64,000 nt of DNA from Antedon mediterranea (lineage: Eukaryota; Echinodermata; Crinoidea; Comatulida; Antedonidae), in contig NC_092672.1 in assembly GCF_964355755.1 (NCBI RefSeq), forward strand, positions 19,650,501 through 19,714,500. The letters run 5' to 3'. The translations under genes and the position numbers were made by a program. Below are positions 1-10,753 of this stretch, in pieces (position 1 is the stretch's first letter; each line of letters begins with the position of its first letter). A model generated the notes under the pieces. The model had not been told where the DNA came from and searched no databases. It saw only the letters and a program-made list of their open reading frames with translations.

Positions 1-114
1 GAGCCAGAGTACAATGTGTGAACCCAGAGCCAGAGTACAATGTGTGAACCCAGAGCCAGAGTACAATGTGTGAACCCAGAGCCAGAGTACAATGTGTGAA
101 CCCAGAGCCAGAGA
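1..114. repeat. 26-bp minisatellite, about 4.4 copies
   Basis: A 26-bp unit starting GAGCCAGAGTACAATG repeats head to tail from the first base of the window, so the array may extend further left. It is unlikely to be coding, because a 26-bp period rotates the frame and every frame meets TGA within about 78 bases. Confidence 0.9.
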
Positions 115-741
115 ATGAAATGGAAAAGAATAAGGGCCAGTATTTTTCAAGATAAAAAGCTAATATTTAATAATTGAGGTTTCTCACTATTAATTAACAG
201 TGACTTCCTCCAAATTGTTTACATGTTGCAGTTTAAGGTAATAACATGACGCTGTCCATCAATTTATTATTAACCACTATGATCTTTTATAAAGAATAAC
301 TATTCATTTGAATTTAATTAGATTTTTGCAAATTGTTGCATGATGTAGGTGAATTAATTCACAAATATGCCTTCAGTGTATCATTTTGTCATGTCATGTC
401 ATTTTGGGTATGAATTACTGTATCTATAAAATCACATTTCAGAATTTTAATTTTGTTGCTCAGTCAGAGTGTAGTCAGCGAGATAGTATACAAAAATGAG
501 TTATTAATATATTCATTCAAGTTCACCTTTTGGTTGTTTAATTATCTATATTAATTGCTTTACTAGCTTTACTTTAATTATTTTTCAGTCATCCTGTTGT
601 TTGGTAGTATAAAAGAGTGTTCAAAATGTTGGTGCTGATCTTATTTCCAATCTGTTACATCAGCCTTCTTTTTATTGTGGGTTTTAAGTACATGAAAAAA
701 GATTTAGTAACATAAATGTACACTGTTGTTTTTTATTTTAG
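115..741. other. non-coding, intron 5' of the FADD-like exon
   Basis: AT-rich sequence with no open coding stretch that I recognise. It ends in a pyrimidine-rich tract and AG at 740-741, the acceptor of the next exon. The upstream exons of that gene were not found here and probably lie left of the window. Confidence 0.5.
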
Positions 742-1274
742 GTGAAATATCAGAAGATAACTATCGGGAACTGCTTAGCAAAGTGTCATCGTGGTTCAAA
801 GAATCAGAGAAAGTCAACCTATTGAAAGTTATACTTTGCAAGTGTGAACATATTTCTGTTGTAGAAATAGAAAGAAGCAATGATCCATTTGAGCTGTTTA
901 AGTTACTTGAAGGTCCTGGAATCATTAGCCAATCAAATATCGATGTTCTCATTGAAATCATTGCAATAGGAGGAATGAAGGGTGTGTATGAAAGCATCAA
1001 GCACTTGATACCAACCTTTGCTGGATTTGAGAAATTAATCATCTCTGAACGCTGGAATGATGTACGAAAGGTGATCAGATTTGGTCTTAAGATAAGTAAC
1101 GCAGATAAAGTAAAAATTGGACAGTTGCGTGGCCTGAAGGTTAAGGAATCGGATGATGTTTGGATTTTAATATTTAAGTTAGTAATGAAAGAAACATTCA
1201 CTAAAAAGAGGACAGAATTCGTTCGACTACTTAAGGACAATGACATGGATAGCCTTGCTACATTATTGGAATAG
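742..1274 (+). CDS. FADD-like death adaptor, terminal exon (DED + death domain)
   Basis: This is the last coding exon of a plus-strand gene, entered after a TTTTATTTTAG acceptor in a split codon and ending with TAG at 1272-1274. It encodes about 177 residues. The first 80 or so (from DNYRELLSKV through KGVYESIKHL) read as a death effector domain with the typical FELFKLLE and ISQSNIDVL helices. The remainder (from ERWNDVRKVIRFGL to the end) reads as a death domain, with its last helix MDSLATLLE at the stop. DED followed by DD is the order found in FADD, the adaptor that joins death receptors to initiator caspases in the cytoplasm. The RxDL motif of many DEDs is not evident. Orthology to FADD is inference, because other DED/DD proteins exist in invertebrates and the N-terminus is missing. 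The 3' end of the exon is the founder of the adjoining minisatellite. Confidence 0.7.
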
Positions 1275-2548
1275 ATATAATACAAGATAACAATACATAA
1301 CATGTGACAACATAACACTGAATTAACATTCTACTACTTAAAGACAATGACATGGATAGCCTTGCTACATTATTGGAATAGATATAATACAAGATAACAA
1401 TACATAACATGTGAAAACATAACACTGAATTAACATTCTACTACTTAAGGACAATGACATGGATAGCCTTGCTACATTATTGGAATAGATAGAATACAAG
1501 ATAACAATACATAACATGTGACAACATAAGACTGAATTAACATTCTACTACTTAAGGACAATGACATGGATAGCCATGCTACATTATTGGAATAGATAGA
1601 ATACAAGATAACAATATATAACATGTGACAACATAACACTGAATTAACATTCTACTACTTAAAGACAATGACATGGATAGCCTTGCTACATTATTGGAAT
1701 AGATAGAATACAAGATAACAATATATAACATGTGACAACATAACACTGAATTAACATTCTACTACTTAAGGACAATGACATGGATAGCCTTGCTACATTA
1801 TTGGAATAGATAGAATACAAGATAACAATATATAACATGTGACAACATAACACTGAATTAACATTCTACTACTTAAGGACAATGACATGGATAGCCTTGC
1901 TACATTATTGGAATAGATAAAATACAAGATAACAATATATAACATGTGACAACATAACACTTAATTAACATTCTACTACTTAAGGACAATGACATGGATA
2001 GCCTTGCTACATTATTGGAATAGATAGAATACAAGATAACAATATATAACATGTGACAACATAACACTGAATTAACATTCTACTACTTAAGGACAATGGC
2101 ATGGATAGCCTTGCTACATTATTGGAATAGATAAAATACAAGATAACAATACATAACATGTGACAACATAACACTGAATTAACATTCTACTACTTAAGGA
2201 CAATGACATGGATAGCCTTGCTACATTATTGGAATATATAAAATACAAGATAACAATACATAACATGTGACAACATAACACTGAATTAACATTCTACTAC
2301 TTAAGGACAATGACATGGATAGCCTTGCTACATTATTGGAATAGATAAAATACAAGATAACAATACATAACATGTGACAACATAACACTGAATTAACATT
2401 CTACTACTTAAAGACAATGACATGGATAGCCTTGCTACATTATTGGAATAGATAGAATACAAGATAACAATACATAACATGTGACAACATAACACTGAAT
2501 TAACATTCTACTACTTAAAGACAATGACATGGATAGCCTTGCTATGTT
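1222..2548. repeat. 107-bp minisatellite derived from the exon 3' end, about 12 copies
   Basis: The block CTTAAGGACAATGACATGG recurs with a strict 107-bp period: its TTAARG starts fall at 1231, 1338, 1445 and so on to 2515. The first copy is the coding end of the FADD-like gene (LLKDNDMDSLATLLE, stop). The later copies repeat those codons, the stop and about 55 bases of 3' flank, with few substitutions. The array therefore arose by tandem duplication of the 3' end of a coding exon and probably lies in its 3' UTR or just downstream. Confidence 0.95.
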
Positions 2549-3061
2549 TTGAAATAGATACAATTTAAATGTGACAACATAACTATTAGAATCAGAATTA
2601 GCACTCTATATCATAGTAATTTAAAGACAACCTGATTTAAAAAGTGACTAAAATTGAATAACAGTTCAGTTGGATTTTTTTTTAATATACTAATTACAAC
2701 CAATCAAAATCTGAATTTGATTGTAAAGAACCTGTAAAGTTTTATTAAATACAGTCAACTCATCCAAAACCATACCTTTAATGTCCCATTTTTTACCATT
2801 ATTCAGAAAACCAGACATATGAGCTCAGCCCAAGGCTGCCCTGTTTTGGAGAGTTGACTGTATTATTAAATTATTTATCGGTTATTGTAATAATTTTTCA
2901 AACACAAGACAAATATTTAACCTTGGAAAAATTCATACAGTAGTGATTCAGATTTAAAAGCTCTTGATGGTCGATACAGCTTCTCTGTCCTTAAGGAGTA
3001 AACAGACAGCTGAAGTTTACAGATGAAATGTAGCTTACTGTCACAAGTCTAACCTTTTTTT
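2549..3061. other. intergenic, no feature recognised
   Basis: AT-rich sequence that drops out of the 107-bp repeat by substitution and then becomes unique. I see no coding or structured element. Confidence 0.5.
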
Positions 3062-4105
3062 GCAAACCATATCTCTCTGTATTTGTAGCCTCTTTATCTA
3101 CCCACTTGACTAGACTCATTAATGTACAATATATAGCATCTGATGGATCATGTAGATATGGAAGGCAACAAACAACTGACATACACCATTTTAAATCTCT
3201 GTTTTTGTAGCCTCTTTATCTCCCCCCTAGACTAGACTCATTAATGTACAATATATAGCATGTGATGGATCATATAGATATGGAAGGCAACAAACAACTG
3301 ACATAGACCATTTTAAATCTCTGTTTTTGTAGCCTCTTTATCTACCCACTAGACTAGACTCATTAATGTACAATAGATAGCATCTGATGCATCATGTAGA
3401 TATGGAAGACAACAAACAACTGACATACACCATTTTAAATCTCTGTTTTTGTAGCCTCTTTATCTCCCCCCTAGACTAGACTCATTAATGTACAATATAT
3501 AGCATGTGATGGATCATATAGATATGGAAGGCAACAAACAACTGACATAGACCATTTTAAATCTCTGTTTTGTAGCCTCTTTATCTACCCACTAGACTAG
3601 ACTCATTAATGTACAATAGATAGCATATGATGCATCATGTAGATATGGAAGGCAACAAACAACTGACATAGACCATTTTAAATCTCTACCCACTTGACTC
3701 ATTAATGTACAATAGATAGCATATGATGGATCATGTAGATGGAAGGCAACAAACAACTGACATCGACCATTTTAAATCTCTATGTTTTTGTAACCTCTTT
3801 ATCTATCCACTAGACTAGACTCATTAATGTACAATAGATAGCATCTGATGGATCATGTAGATACGGAAGGTAACAAACAACTGACATAGACCATTTTAAA
3901 TCTCTATGTTTTTGTAACCTCTTTATCTACCAACTAGACTAGACTCATTATCATGTACAATATATAGCATCTGATGGATCATGTTGATATGGAAGGCAAC
4001 AAACAACTGACATACACCATTTTAAATGTCTATGTTTTTGTAACCTCTTTATCTACCCACTAGACTAGACTCATTAATGTACAATAGATAGCATGTGATA
4101 GGAAT
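3062..4105. repeat. 122-bp minisatellite, nine copies
   Basis: The anchor CTCATTAATGTACAAT occurs at 3115, 3237, 3359, 3481, 3602, 3699, 3820, 3945 and 4070. The usual period is 121-125 bp, with one unit shortened to 97. Units carry a shared block around TGTAGCCTCTTTATC and differ by point changes and small indels. No gene fragment is recognisable in the unit. Confidence 0.95.
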
Positions 4106-5079
4106 AATTATTTCAATGTAGTTTATTTCAGGTGCTTTATAGTTGTTGCTTTGTCTTCTTTTCCAATTTATATTTGTGTATGTTTTTTTTACAATCAATC
4201 ATTGTGAGTTTATTTTAAATACTTACATATTATTTTAAGTGTTAAAGCTTTGTACATTATATTATATACGTTATGAAATAAAATGTAAATAAGATGATTT
4301 ATTTTTGTATATAGACAATTGTAAAAATGAACACATTTAATATTGTGTGTTTATATGATGTGGGATTTTTAGGTGGATGTGTGTTAACAGTAACAATAGT
4401 GATAGTAGCAATAATAATGCACAGTTACAATACTGATAACAATGTAGTCACTCATATAAACAAATAAAATATATAAATATTATTATATAATTTACTTATA
4501 TAATGAGGACATGTTCAACTAAAGAGTGTGAGTGCTGCTGTGTACAGGCTGATAGTCATTAAATTGTTTACTCAACTTCACCTAAAGAGTGTGAGTGCTG
4601 GCTGTGTACAGGCTGATAGTCATTAAATTGTTTACACAACTTTTACCTGCTGCCACAATATTAGGTTAATTACATTTGGTATTTTAAGATGGAAATTTAA
4701 TATCTGCAATTTTGAGGAAATTTTTATGAAGTTTAAAAATCCAATAAATTGAAAGAAGAATACCAATCTAATATAATAGTTTTTGTGTGTTTTTTTTCTG
4801 TAGGTAGGTTATGCAAACATTATGAATTATTCATCATGTGTAGTGCATCAGCTATGTTTGTTATAATGGATTGCTATGTTTAAAAAAAATCATCAGAAAA
4901 TCACTATATTAATTTATTTTGTGCATTATGAGAAATGCAGTTTATGGCTCAGCAATTGATGCAAACTAGGGGATTTAATGTATTACCAGTCTGTGGTACA
5001 AGGGTTGTTGTTATTGTAATTATTAGGCCCATTATTGACAGTCCATTGGGGGAAACAACAAAAGCTGAGCCGAAAATGG
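4106..5079. other. intergenic, with a two-copy 70-bp duplication
   Basis: Mostly AT-rich unique DNA. Around 4510-4650 a segment containing AGAGTGTGAGTGCTG and GGCTGATAGTCATTAAATTG is present twice in tandem. No open reading frame of interest. Confidence 0.5.
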
Positions 5080-5086
5080 TTCTTAC

Positions 5087-5892
5087 CAAAGAATATATGT
5101 CACAAGAATGAGTAATCCGCGATTTTCCCTGTAACAGTAATATTGTCCATGTGGTAGGGCGCCGCCATAAGTAAGGATGTATACAACTTTTTGTGACGGT
5201 TACACTAATCTAAGCCTGCACCACCGGTAGTATTTCATGATAAAAAATGTTATCAACTACATGCCAACATCATGTTAAATGCTGTTTGGATATTTAATTG
5301 TTCGTTTCATGCAATTTATGTAGTAAAAACTGCCGAATAAACAGTTCGCTTCATCAACCGGGCGTGAATTGGTGTTTACGCGTTTTCACGAAGGATAGTT
5401 TAATAATATTTCTATATTTAACTTGTTTCTGGTAAAACAAATAAATGTTATTGAAATTTAACATAATCCTATTAATAACATGTATTTTATACTAAATTAT
5501 ATCTTAAAAACAATACTTAATTTACCGGGCGTAGATTAGTACGCGGCAATGGTAAAGAATAGACCGTGCTGAGTAACGCTTCGTTGATTTTTGGTGTTGC
5601 TGTTAGGCTTTTTTGTGAACTAATTTAGCATGGTAGTAAATAATTTTCTGGAGAAGTGAATGTACACTAGTTTGGTATTATATATGCATTATAAAATGTT
5701 TTACAATTGCAAAATATATTATCATAATTCTATTTAATCATAATGTGACATGTAGGCCTATAATATCTATTAAATCAAGTCTTATTTAGTCTGTATACAT
5801 TCGCATCCCATCTGAGGACGGGCATCACTCTCTGTTACAAATTTATCATGCAAAAATCGCGGAATACTCATTCTTGTGATATATATTCTTTG
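5087..5892. mobile_element. non-autonomous TIR DNA transposon, 806 bp
   Basis: The ends are inverted repeats of about 45 bp with few mismatches: CAAAGAATATATGTCACAAG at the left and its complement at the right. They are flanked by a direct repeat TTCTTAC at 5080-5086 and 5893-5899, a likely 7-bp target duplication (or 8 bp with one mismatch). The interior has no coding capacity. The CAAAG start and 7-8 bp duplication would fit a hAT-type or P-type family, but the superfamily is not settled. Confidence 0.75.
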
Positions 5893-6230
5893 TTCTTACT
5901 AAAATCTCAATAATCTCAAATCAACTGATGGTCGCCGACGTTGACATTCCGAACAGAATACCTCCGACTCGTTTCGTTGATATTTTGACAGAACAGACAA
6001 TAAACTATTGGACAAAGCTACCTCGATTACACAAAACAGTCAACTGGTCAACAGTCAGTATTTTTACAGATTTAAAAAACCAAGCTTGTGGATAAAACAA
6101 AAGAACAATTCACGTGACGAGTAAAGGATCCTTTTCTTTACGACGTACTAGACGGAGTAGCACGACGCATCATTGGCGGTTACAGCCATGCAACCAGTGC
6201 TTGGCAATCTATTGCTCCAACCAAATTGAA

Positions 6231-7235
6231 CAGGTTCGTACAATTTGAAAACGCAGATCCCGTCCCGTTCTTTTGTTTTGCAAGTAATCGTGTCGAACTA
6301 CCAGATCTTGAATTAAAATTAGATAACAATATTATTATTATTCGTCCTTCAAAATGTATTAAACACTCTAGGTGTGATGTTTGATAGCTCTTTGAATATG
6401 TCCTCTCAAGTAAATGCTTTATGCAAGTCATTGAATTACCAACTCCGTAATTTGTCGTAAATATATTACTAAAGTTTGGTTTTCACTAGCGACGTGACGC
6501 AATCTACGCAACGTAAGAAAATGCCCTTCCAATCACTGTGTTTGCCCCCGCCTGCGTGAAATCAAACATACGATGTTTGCAGCACTATTGCGTCGTCGGT
6601 TCCCACTTATGATTACGCAATACAGCACATTGCGTCGATACGTCTATGCGTTGCGTTCTAGTGGGAACCACGCTTAAGGATGCATGCCAAAATCCTGTCC
6701 CGCCTTGACTATGCTAACTCGCTCTTGCTTGGTGCTCACGCCCGTGCCCGCGAAGTTGATCTTAAACGATTACAGCGATTGCAGAAACAAGGCTGTGTTT
6801 GCGTGTGGACGGTATCAGCCTTCGGATGGTTTATATTGAAATATCTCGATTGGCTTCATATAAAAAAAAGAATTGTGTACAAAATTATTGTTTTTGTTCA
6901 TAACTGTATTTACTCTGTTTCCTTTATACCTTTTTTTATTTAACCGTGATCCGCTTTCATTTAATTTCGACTTCTCTCCTCTAATTGATCCCACCCGACT
7001 TTTCGTTGCACGATCTAATCGGAAAGCTGGGGACAATACTTTTTCTGTCACCTCTCCGCGGATCTGGAACGTAACGCGCTTCCTGTCGATTTAAGAGGAG
7101 CGAATTCGGCAACTCTATTTAAACATCAAAAACTTTTCTTTAATTAATAATAGGCGTACTAGTGTTGTTAGGCGCTCTGTTCATTGTAGAGGGCGCCTAT
7201 ACGAACTTATAGAATAGAATATAAATAAATATTCT
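6231..7235 (+). pseudogene. decayed CR1/L2-type LINE, 3' part of reverse transcriptase
   Basis: Broken frames carry the conserved C-terminal pattern of non-LTR reverse transcriptases. In order these are TLGVMFDSSLNMSSQVNALC near 6360-6415, a SRLDYANSLL block near 6700, KKRIVYKIIVFVHNCI near 6865, and a GDNTFSVTSPRIWN block near 7035. The last is followed by a short AT-rich tail around 7210-7235. Frameshifts, stops and an inserted MITE show it is inactive and old. Confidence 0.75.
6472..6675. mobile_element. MITE nested in the LINE remnant, about 204 bp
   Basis: Imperfect terminal inverted repeats (AAGTTTGGTTTTCACTAG at the left; the complement of AAGCGTGGTTCCCACTAG at the right) enclose a GC-richer segment full of GCGTC/GACGC words. 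It interrupts the LINE reverse-transcriptase similarity, which resumes immediately afterwards. No clear target duplication could be defined. Confidence 0.55.
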
Positions 7236-7250
7236 TTAGAAACGTGAAAC

Positions 7251-7484
7251 TTAAACAGATCTGATATCAATGATCAGTGGCCTCTTGTACCTGACAATGA
7301 TGGATGCAGCCTGTTTGGTTCTCATTGCTTTTTCTCAGTGGGTGAAAACGTAGAAAGGTGCGTTCCCACTCTGTTTGGTTATTCAGAAACATTTCCCGTA
7401 TCGGATGAGTGCTTTCAACGATGTAATGTAGACGCGGCAGTATGTGAGCCTATGTCGGTAGAAATCTTGTCGTATGCGACATGA
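7251..7484 (+). other. unrecognised open stretch, 77 codons
   Basis: An open stretch without a clear start, containing the words DQWPLVPDNDGCSLFGSHC and DECFQRCNVDAAVCEP, ends at TGA just inside the left TIR of the next element. The cysteine content and composition look protein-like, but I do not recognise a family. It may be an exon or transposon gene fragment broken by the insertion at 7482. Confidence 0.25.
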
Positions 7485-8135
7485 TTTGATTATCGTATAC
7501 AGATGTGTGCCTGTTATCGTATGTTTGTGATACATCGTATTCTTATTTTGTTTTCTAAATAAAACTTTCTAGCCAAAAAAATAAAAAAAAAATTGTCGTA
7601 TGCAGATGTGTGTCTCTTATCGTATGTTTACAATGTTTTAATATTTCTGTAATAACAAACTAAAAATCGTATTTTAATTTTTTAAATTATTTGTTTTCTT
7701 TTTTTTTTATTTCTTACGAAGATGGGGGTGATGTTAAATTGAAATTCATGAAAGCGCCTTGATTGATGCAAGCATGCAAATGTATTAGAAATCGGTCATA
7801 ATAATATTATTGACAATGGTGCGTGCAATACTGTTCTTGATAATGAAACAAACATTAAATTAACATAGCTAAACTATTAACACATCGATGGTCTTTCTCG
7901 TTATGCCTGGGGAAGCGATATGGAAACGGTAGTAAAACAGTGTTAGAACATTGATCCCAAACAGGAATAATGTTGCTAAGATACGAAAAGGAAAAGCAGA
8001 AAACTCAAAGCATAGAATACTTTGAAGAGATTTGCAAAAGCGTTGTGTTGACCAGAGGCTATGAATTGCATAGAGCCAGGCACTCATCGTTTTACGAATA
8101 TTTATCGTATACATCTGTATACGATAATCAAATCA
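7482..8135. mobile_element. TIR element, 654 bp, with 25-bp perfect inverted repeats
   Basis: The first 25 bases (TGATTTGATTATCGTATACA and five more) are exactly the reverse complement of 8111-8135. A similar TCGTATGCAGATGTGTG block recurs internally near 7597. I could not define a target duplication. An 80-codon plus-strand frame over 7970-8209 crosses the right end and has no recognisable domain. Confidence 0.7.
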
Positions 8136-8281
8136 ATGGCACGTTGTTCCCAGAGCAGATTTACGGATTTCGAAAAGTATTGAGTTTCATGCAGCGCATC
8201 CAACTATAGCACAGCCAGAAGATTTGTTGAGAAAACCGATATTGAAACTGAAAAGGACCACTTAGCAGTGCATCAAGAGCG

Positions 8282-8480
8282 TAGACTTTAAGGTTGATTT
8301 TGGCGAATTTATAGAAAACGCAAACATCGACGTCTTAACCATGTATCATAACGTACTGGGTGGTATTAAACGTGAAATGAATAGAAAAGACAGTTTCCTA
8401 CCAAACACTCTGTTCGATGTCATAGAGAACATTAATGTGCCACAGGGACTCTTGTGTTTTCCAAGGTCTTTTATATAGCA
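8282..8480 (+). other. unrecognised open stretch, about 66 codons
   Basis: Open without an obvious start, with words such as VDFGEFIENANIDVLTMYHN and NTLFDVIENINVPQGLL, ending in TAG. Composition is protein-like but no family is recognised. It could be a decayed transposon gene, perhaps related to the stretch at 7251-7484. Confidence 0.2.
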
Positions 8481-8608
8481 GCCACACAGATGGCCGGCTA
8501 GCGATTTTTTTTTTCGTACATAAGTTGGGGACCCCCTCATGAAACGTCACAAAATAAAAATGAATAATTCATCAGTTAAATTTTCTTGTTCCTTGTGCAC
8601 CCAAGCGT

Positions 8609-8942
8609 AATTATAATAGAGGGCTAAAAACTCAATATAATGCGTATATTTAATGCATTTATTGGTGAAAATTACGTTCAATTTTAATATATTTTGTCAA
8701 TGTCAATGCAACAAAACCCTAGGCCTAAATCAGCATCACTACCTAGCCTAGGCCTAAGACTAAGAGGGCGAATATTATTTAGATCATTGAGGTATAAAAA
8801 CTACAGTACATGCATGTATATGGATGATGAATTTGTCGATTTTCATTCTTAAAAGTTAACGAAAACTGCGAAAACCATGTAGAGTATCAACAGTAACATT
8901 TTTGTTTTGTTAACATTGAGTTTTTAGCCCTCTATTATAATT
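8609..8942. mobile_element. short palindromic element, 334 bp, 28-bp arms
   Basis: The 28 bases at 8609-8636 (containing AATAGAGGGCTAAAAACTC) are perfectly complementary to 8915-8942. The spacer is AT-rich and non-coding. A diverged version of the right arm also precedes the related repeat at about 9955, so the arm belongs to a larger repeat family. Confidence 0.7.
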
Positions 8943-9180
8943 GCTCTTTTGGCGCTCCATAGAAACAACAACATTGAACATGGCGTATGCGAAATTGACG
9001 AACCGATGTGCGAGAAACACGTCTGTAAATTCATCAATTTAAAGCATTTATTTGTCACTTTTTGTGTGATCTCCTTCGTAAAAGTATTTTTTAGGCCTAA
9101 TTCTAAGGTGTGGTACTCACGATAAAGTTTCTTAACACATTTTGAGTCGAAATAAATGACAGGTGCGAAACGGAACTAGC
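8943..9180. repeat. dispersed repeat, copy A
   Basis: A segment starting GCTCTTTTGGCGCTCCATAG and ending around GGTGCGAAAC is repeated in inverted orientation at about 9545-9788 (copy B) and in direct orientation at about 9977-10208 (copy C), with many substitutions. Copy A lies just outside the transposon at 9219-10303, while B and C lie inside it. A looks like a relic of another copy of that element. Confidence 0.7.
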
Positions 9181-9218
9181 GCCCTAAATACTACTAACTA
9201 GGCCTAGGCCTAGTGTCT

Positions 9219-10303
9219 GGGGTGTCACGAAACCTCAGACCACGAAAGCTCAGACCCCCTAAGACCTAAGATCACGAAAGCTAAGACCCAACACCTAAGA
9301 TTACAAATACTAAGATATACTACAGCTTAAAAACAATACTTGTTTATCCATACATAATTTTAAACAAAGTAGGTTTCATTTATTACCATAAATATAATTT
9401 AATACTACCGAAAAACATAGATAAACTCACATTATTTTCGCCCGTTGAGTAAATGTATATTTTTTCTTTACAACAAACAAACTTGACGGGTTGTTTGTTG
9501 GTATATATTTACTCCATTGTGTTGCTTCAGAGGATGTTTTTCTTACGCACCTGCCTTTCTTGTATTTTGACTCCAAATTTGTTGACTAACTTTATCCTGA
9601 ACACCACACTTTAAAATTAGGACTTATAAGTACTTTCAGAAGGAGAAACACATAATAAAAAATAAATAAATCCTTTAAATTGATGATTTTACAGATGTGT
9701 TTCTTTGTACTGTATACTGTAATGACAATGTAACTCCTCGAGCTCCCCATGCTCAATGTTTTTGTTTCTATGGAGCGCCAAAAGAGCAACAACAAGTATA
9801 AAAACAGAAAGAAAACGAAACAAAAAAACTTATCATGATTTTTAAATTAAAATTTATTTGCCAGTATTTATTTCTTCGTACTTGCATGATTATACTATTA
9901 TCATTACAATTTTAATTTTACATTGTTCCATCCACACTGTAGATGGACTCCACAGAGTTTTCAGCCCTCTATATAATTTTTGCTCTTTTGACGTTCCATA
10001 GAAACAAAAACATTGAACATGGCCCATGGGGTAGGCCTACTGTACTGTAGGCTAGTCATTTTGTGTGCGAGAAAAACGTCTGTAAAATCATCAATTTAAA
10101 AATGTATTTGTTACTTTTTATGTGATTCTTTTTCATGAAAGTGCCAATTCTAAGGTGTGGTATTCAGAATAAATGTTGGGAGTTAAAATACAAGGCAGGT
10201 GCGAAAGATAAATATTTGTAATCTTAGGTGTTGGGTCTTAGCTTTCGTGATCTTAGGTCTTAGGGGGTCTGAGCTTTCGTGGTCTGAGCTTTCGTGACAC
10301 CCC
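9219..10303. mobile_element. non-autonomous TIR transposon, 1085 bp, perfect 8-bp target duplication
   Basis: Ends GGGGTGTCACGAAA and its complement continue as inverted repeats of about 85 bp. They are rich in the words ACGAAAGCTCAGACC and CTAAGACC. TAGTGTCT occurs directly before (9211-9218) and directly after (10304-10311), a perfect 8-bp duplication. Inside, copies B (inverted) and C (direct) of a roughly 240-bp sequence make the whole element nearly fold back on itself. There is no coding frame. The 8-bp duplication suggests mobilisation by a hAT-like transposase, which is inference. Confidence 0.9.
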
Positions 10304-10311
10304 TAGTGTCT

Positions 10312-10753
10312 GTCTATAGGCCTACTTATGTAAGTTGATGTAGGCCTAAGGCTATACTAGACAAAAAGGGTGCTAGAGTAATAGATAGGAGGAGGAACAG
10401 GTAAGGCTGGACCAGGCCTAGTACAAGTTTGGCTTATAGCTAGCTAGATACTGTTTAGGCATAGCCTACTAGGATCATCATAATAGCAGTTTTCATACTG
10501 GAATTACGGAAAAAGGTTAAAGGTTTCAAGATGGTTTTAGGCCTGGGTTTAAACCATATAATATTTATATTATAAATAAAGGAAGTAAATTCATTGGTTA
10601 GTGTTCATTAAATATCTTTGTATCAAAATTGATTAAATTCACAGCGTTAATGAATGGTGGCACAGAATAGTTAGCTCTTGTTAAGAAAGCTAATTGTAAT
10701 ACTTTAATCTCTGTCAAAATTAGCTATTAAATCAAATCAACATCACAGGCAGA
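10312..10753. other. presumed 5' flank of the ROCO gene
   Basis: Contains repeated TAGGCCTA words and no coding signal. No P-loop-encoding exon could be found here. An in-frame TAG lies 11 codons upstream of the ATG chosen for the next gene. Confidence 0.4.

Noticed and set aside
761-1318. 185-codon minus-strand frame opposite the FADD-like exon
   Set aside because: The plus strand encodes recognisable DED and DD folds; this frame is its shadow and has no domain.
5431-5445. P-loop-like SGKT reading that might be the missing ROCO P-loop exon
   Set aside because: It lies inside the 5087-5892 transposon, lacks the preceding glycine pattern and is followed by stops.
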